Source: Thermoanaerobacterales bacterium (GTDB lineage: Bacteria; Bacillota; Thermosediminibacteria; Thermosediminibacterales; Tepidanaerobacteraceae). Taken from it: a DNA stretch of 6,442 bases. Under the pieces are notes generated by a model that saw only the letters and a program-made list of their open reading frames with translations, did no database searches and was not told where the DNA came from. The position numbers and the translations under genes are program-made. Shown one piece after another: positions 5,004 to 6,442 of the stretch (its first letter is position 1; every line of letters begins with the position of its first letter). The stretch covers positions 1-6,442 of the forward strand of contig DUNY01000297.1 of assembly GCA_012839145.1 (NCBI GenBank), given 5' to 3'.

Positions 5004-5741
5004 ATGCAGTTATTTATTGAAAAAGATTATTCCGCTCTCAGTAATAAAGCTGCGCAGATTTTCGCCAATGAAATCAGACAAAAACCTGATTTGGTAATCG
5101 GCCTTGCTACCGGAGGCACTCCGAAGGGCACATACAAAGAGCTCATTCGGATGCATCGTGAGGAGGGTTTGGATTTTTCCAAAATAGTATCCTTCAATCT
5201 GGATGAATACCTCGGTCTTACTCCTGACAATCCACAGAGCTACAAATATTATATGTTCGAAAATCTTTTCAATCACATAAACATACAAAGAGAAAATGTT
5301 CATATTCCTGACGGTCTAGTGTCTGACATAAACTCCTATTGTAAGAAATACGATAAAGAAATTGAAAAGTACGGCGGTATTGACTTGCAATTATTGGGTA
5401 TTGGTGTCAATGGTCATATTGGCTTTAATGAACCGGCTGATGAAATAATCGTCGATACACATCTGACTGATCTTTCGAAGGATACAATTAAAGCTAATTC
5501 CAGATATTTTGACTCCGCCGATCAAGTTCCAACAAAAGCAATAACTATGGGCATTGGTTCCATTATGAAAGCAAAAAAAATACTACTGCTGGCAAGCGGC
5601 CAAGCCAAGGCAGAAATAATGGCAAAGCTTCTTAATAACAATACTATTACCACAAAAACTCCAGCATCTTTACTGATGCTTCACCAGGATGTGACTATAA
5701 TTATGGATGAAGAAGCGGCATCTGGGATAAAAAACATATAA
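5004..5741 (+). CDS. nagB: glucosamine-6-phosphate deaminase
   Basis: NagB converts glucosamine-6-phosphate to fructose-6-phosphate and ammonia in the cytosol, feeding amino sugars into glycolysis. Starting at ATG 5004 the protein has 245 residues, matching the short Gram-positive NagB form. Family motifs are VIGLATGGTPKGTYKEL (31-47), the phosphate-binding and active-site loop; VSFNLDEYLGL (62-72) with catalytic Asp67; and LLGIGVNGHIGFNEP (130-144) with Asn136, His138 and Glu143 at the active-site positions known from Bacillus NagB. The C-terminal block TKTPASLLMLHQDVTIIMDEEAA is also typical. Nothing essential is missing. The gene is a single unit with its own promoter, a palindrome suggestive of an operator, and an intrinsic terminator directly behind it; nagA is not adjacent here. 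Free ammonia from NagB is unlikely to be linked to the altered CbiA next door, although the pairing is curious. Confidence 0.97.
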   Translation: MQLFIEKDYSALSNKAAQIFANEIRQKPDLVIGLATGGTPKGTYKELIRMHREEGLDFSKIVSFNLDEYLGLTPDNPQSYKYYMFENLFNHINIQRENVHIPDGLVSDINSYCKKYDKEIEKYGGIDLQLLGIGVNGHIGFNEPADEIIVDTHLTDLSKDTIKANSRYFDSADQVPTKAITMGIGSIMKAKKILLLASGQAKAEIMAKLLNNNTITTKTPASLLMLHQDVTIIMDEEAASGIKNI

Positions 5742-5752
5742 TATGAGAGAAG

Positions 5753-5796
5753 ATAGTTATGCCGGGCATATGAAACTGCCTGACATAACTATTTTA
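5753..5796 (+). terminator. intrinsic terminator of nagB
   Basis: A 16-bp imperfect stem pairs 5753-5768 (starting ATAGTTATG) with 5777-5792 (ending CATAACTAT); it has one mismatch and one G-T pair, an 8-nt loop TATGAAAC, and then a TTTT run. It begins 12 nt after the nagB stop. The stem is nearly symmetrical, so it might also act against transcription from the right. Confidence 0.85.
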
Positions 5797-5917
5797 TATA
5801 ATAGATACTGACAAAGGAACCATAAAGCAATATAAGGGTGCTGCAGACACACTGAAGGGAGAAGAAAGAGATTACCAAAGAAGTTGAAGATGGAAGAGGC
5901 TTTAATTTCACGCTTTC

Positions 5918-5946
5918 TTGATATTTCTCTATCCTTGTTGTATAAT
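5918..5946 (+). promoter_or_regulatory. ssrA promoter
   Basis: TTGATA (5918-5923) and a perfect TATAAT (5941-5946) are separated by exactly 17 nt, a near-consensus housekeeping sigma-A promoter. Transcription would start about 15 nt before the mature tmRNA end at 5968, leaving a short leader for RNase P to remove. Confidence 0.85.
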
Positions 5947-5967
5947 AACTTTAGAACAATTAAATAT

Positions 5968-6318
5968 GGGGGCGTTTGGTTTCGACGGGGGTGGCAGGGA
6001 TAATAGCTGCAGGTCGAGCTTTCCGACTCGTAAATCCGGAAGCGTTAAATTAAACGCCAAAAACGATTACGCTTACGCAGCTTAATTAAGCTTGCGCATC
6101 CTCCCCGGTGGTGCCCGGCTGCTGGGATCAAGGGTGTCATAAAACCGGGATTTTCCCATAGTGTTGCTTTGGCACTATAGGAGAAACTTACAAAGCTGGC
6201 CTCGCTTTAATCTAGCCCTCAGGAGTAAAGCAGGCGAGATCTAAAATGAGGGATAAACCTGTAGACGCTTTTATTGATGTACCTTCGGACAGGGGTTCGA
6301 TTCCCCTCGCCTCCACCA
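5968..6318 (+). ncRNA. ssrA: transfer-messenger RNA (tmRNA)
   Basis: tmRNA with SmpB rescues stalled ribosomes and tags the unfinished protein for proteolysis. The 351-nt gene opens with GGGGGCGTTTGGTTTCGACG, the hallmark tmRNA 5' end, and closes with the T-arm GGTTCGATTCCCC, acceptor strand CGCCTCC and encoded ACCA. The 7-bp acceptor stem pairs 5968-5974 with 6308-6314; its third pair is G-U (5970 with 6312), the identity signal for alanyl-tRNA synthetase. The tag reading frame starts at GCC (6056) after TTAAAC and encodes AKNDYAYAA before TAA (6083-6085), followed by another in-register TAA-like stop region; the AYAA end is of the type recognised by ClpXP. Between tag and T-arm lie GC-rich hairpins as expected for pseudoknots. 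It is a one-piece tmRNA with its own promoter and terminator; smpB is not in the window. Confidence 0.98.
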
Positions 6319-6324
6319 AATGAA

Positions 6325-6357
6325 AATAAACACCTTTTTAGGTGTTTATTATTTTAT
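6325..6357 (+). terminator. intrinsic terminator of ssrA
   Basis: AATAAACACC (6325-6334) pairs perfectly with GGTGTTTATT (6341-6350) around a TTTTTA loop whose outer T-A can close the stem to 11 bp. ATTTTAT follows. It starts 6 nt after the tmRNA CCA end. Confidence 0.85.
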
Positions 6358-6442
6358 AGACATAAATTTTGATAAAACGCTTCTTTTCCATGTAAAGCTT
6401 CTTCGTTATAACGATCATTTCTTAGTGTTACTTTTTTATAGT

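Noticed and set aside
5010..5303. Minus-strand ORFs inside nagB, and similar ones inside cbiA (3633-3917, 3986-4243)
   Set aside because: They are antisense to strongly conserved coding sequence, have no motifs, and are explained by codon usage of the real genes.
5890..6003. 37-codon ORF starting ATGGAAGAGGCT before ssrA
   Set aside because: It runs through the ssrA promoter and into the mature tmRNA 5' end, and has no ribosome site.

Overview
The window looks like chromosome from a low-GC, probably anaerobic member of the Firmicutes (class Clostridia). Supporting signs are AT-rich intergenic regions, strong AGGAGG-type ribosome sites, TTG starts, a Gram-positive-type NagB, a stand-alone MetH-activation-type protein with a C-terminal cysteine cluster, anaerobic-type cobalamin synthesis (CbiA), and an ssrA gene with an encoded CCA end. 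A Tepidanaerobacter/Thermosediminibacter-like source would fit, but that is a guess.

Layout, left to right. Positions 1-468 are the 3' part of mtnA (methionine salvage). A 22-nt element follows its stop, then a doubtful 24-codon ORF. Next is an Amidohydro_2 metal-dependent hydrolase (648-1484), followed at almost the same distance by a second copy of the 22-nt element. On the minus strand is a DUF218/YdcF-like membrane-anchored protein; its signal anchor is open in frame upstream of the first ordinary start codon, so the true start is probably a non-standard ATA. A short divergent promoter region leads to a MetH-activation-like protein (2368-3063). The 351-bp gap after it holds an isolated cobalamin-riboswitch B12 box without the rest of the aptamer, a 10-codon ORF on an excellent ribosome site, and small inverted repeats. 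Then come cbiA (3415-4773), a 230-bp gap with hairpins and a repeated 10-mer, nagB with its own promoter and terminator, and ssrA (tmRNA) with a near-consensus promoter and an intrinsic terminator. I see nothing recognisable in the last ~85 bases.

Functionally, the left and centre share a methionine/SAM/cobalamin theme: MtnA recycles methylthioribose toward methionine, the MetH-activation-like protein would repair oxidised cobalamin with SAM and an electron, and CbiA makes cobyrinate a,c-diamide for B12. NagB (amino-sugar catabolism) and ssrA (ribosome rescue) are unrelated housekeeping units.

The most interesting points are: CbiA has Gly where the glutaminase cysteine should be (YAEGGG for YAECGG); the B12 box upstream of it has no aptamer core; the DUF218 gene probably starts at ATA; and paired 22-nt repeats follow two successive stop codons. 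The cbiA locus may be losing or changing function. I found no clear evidence of a wholly new multi-gene system, CRISPR array or intact mobile element.
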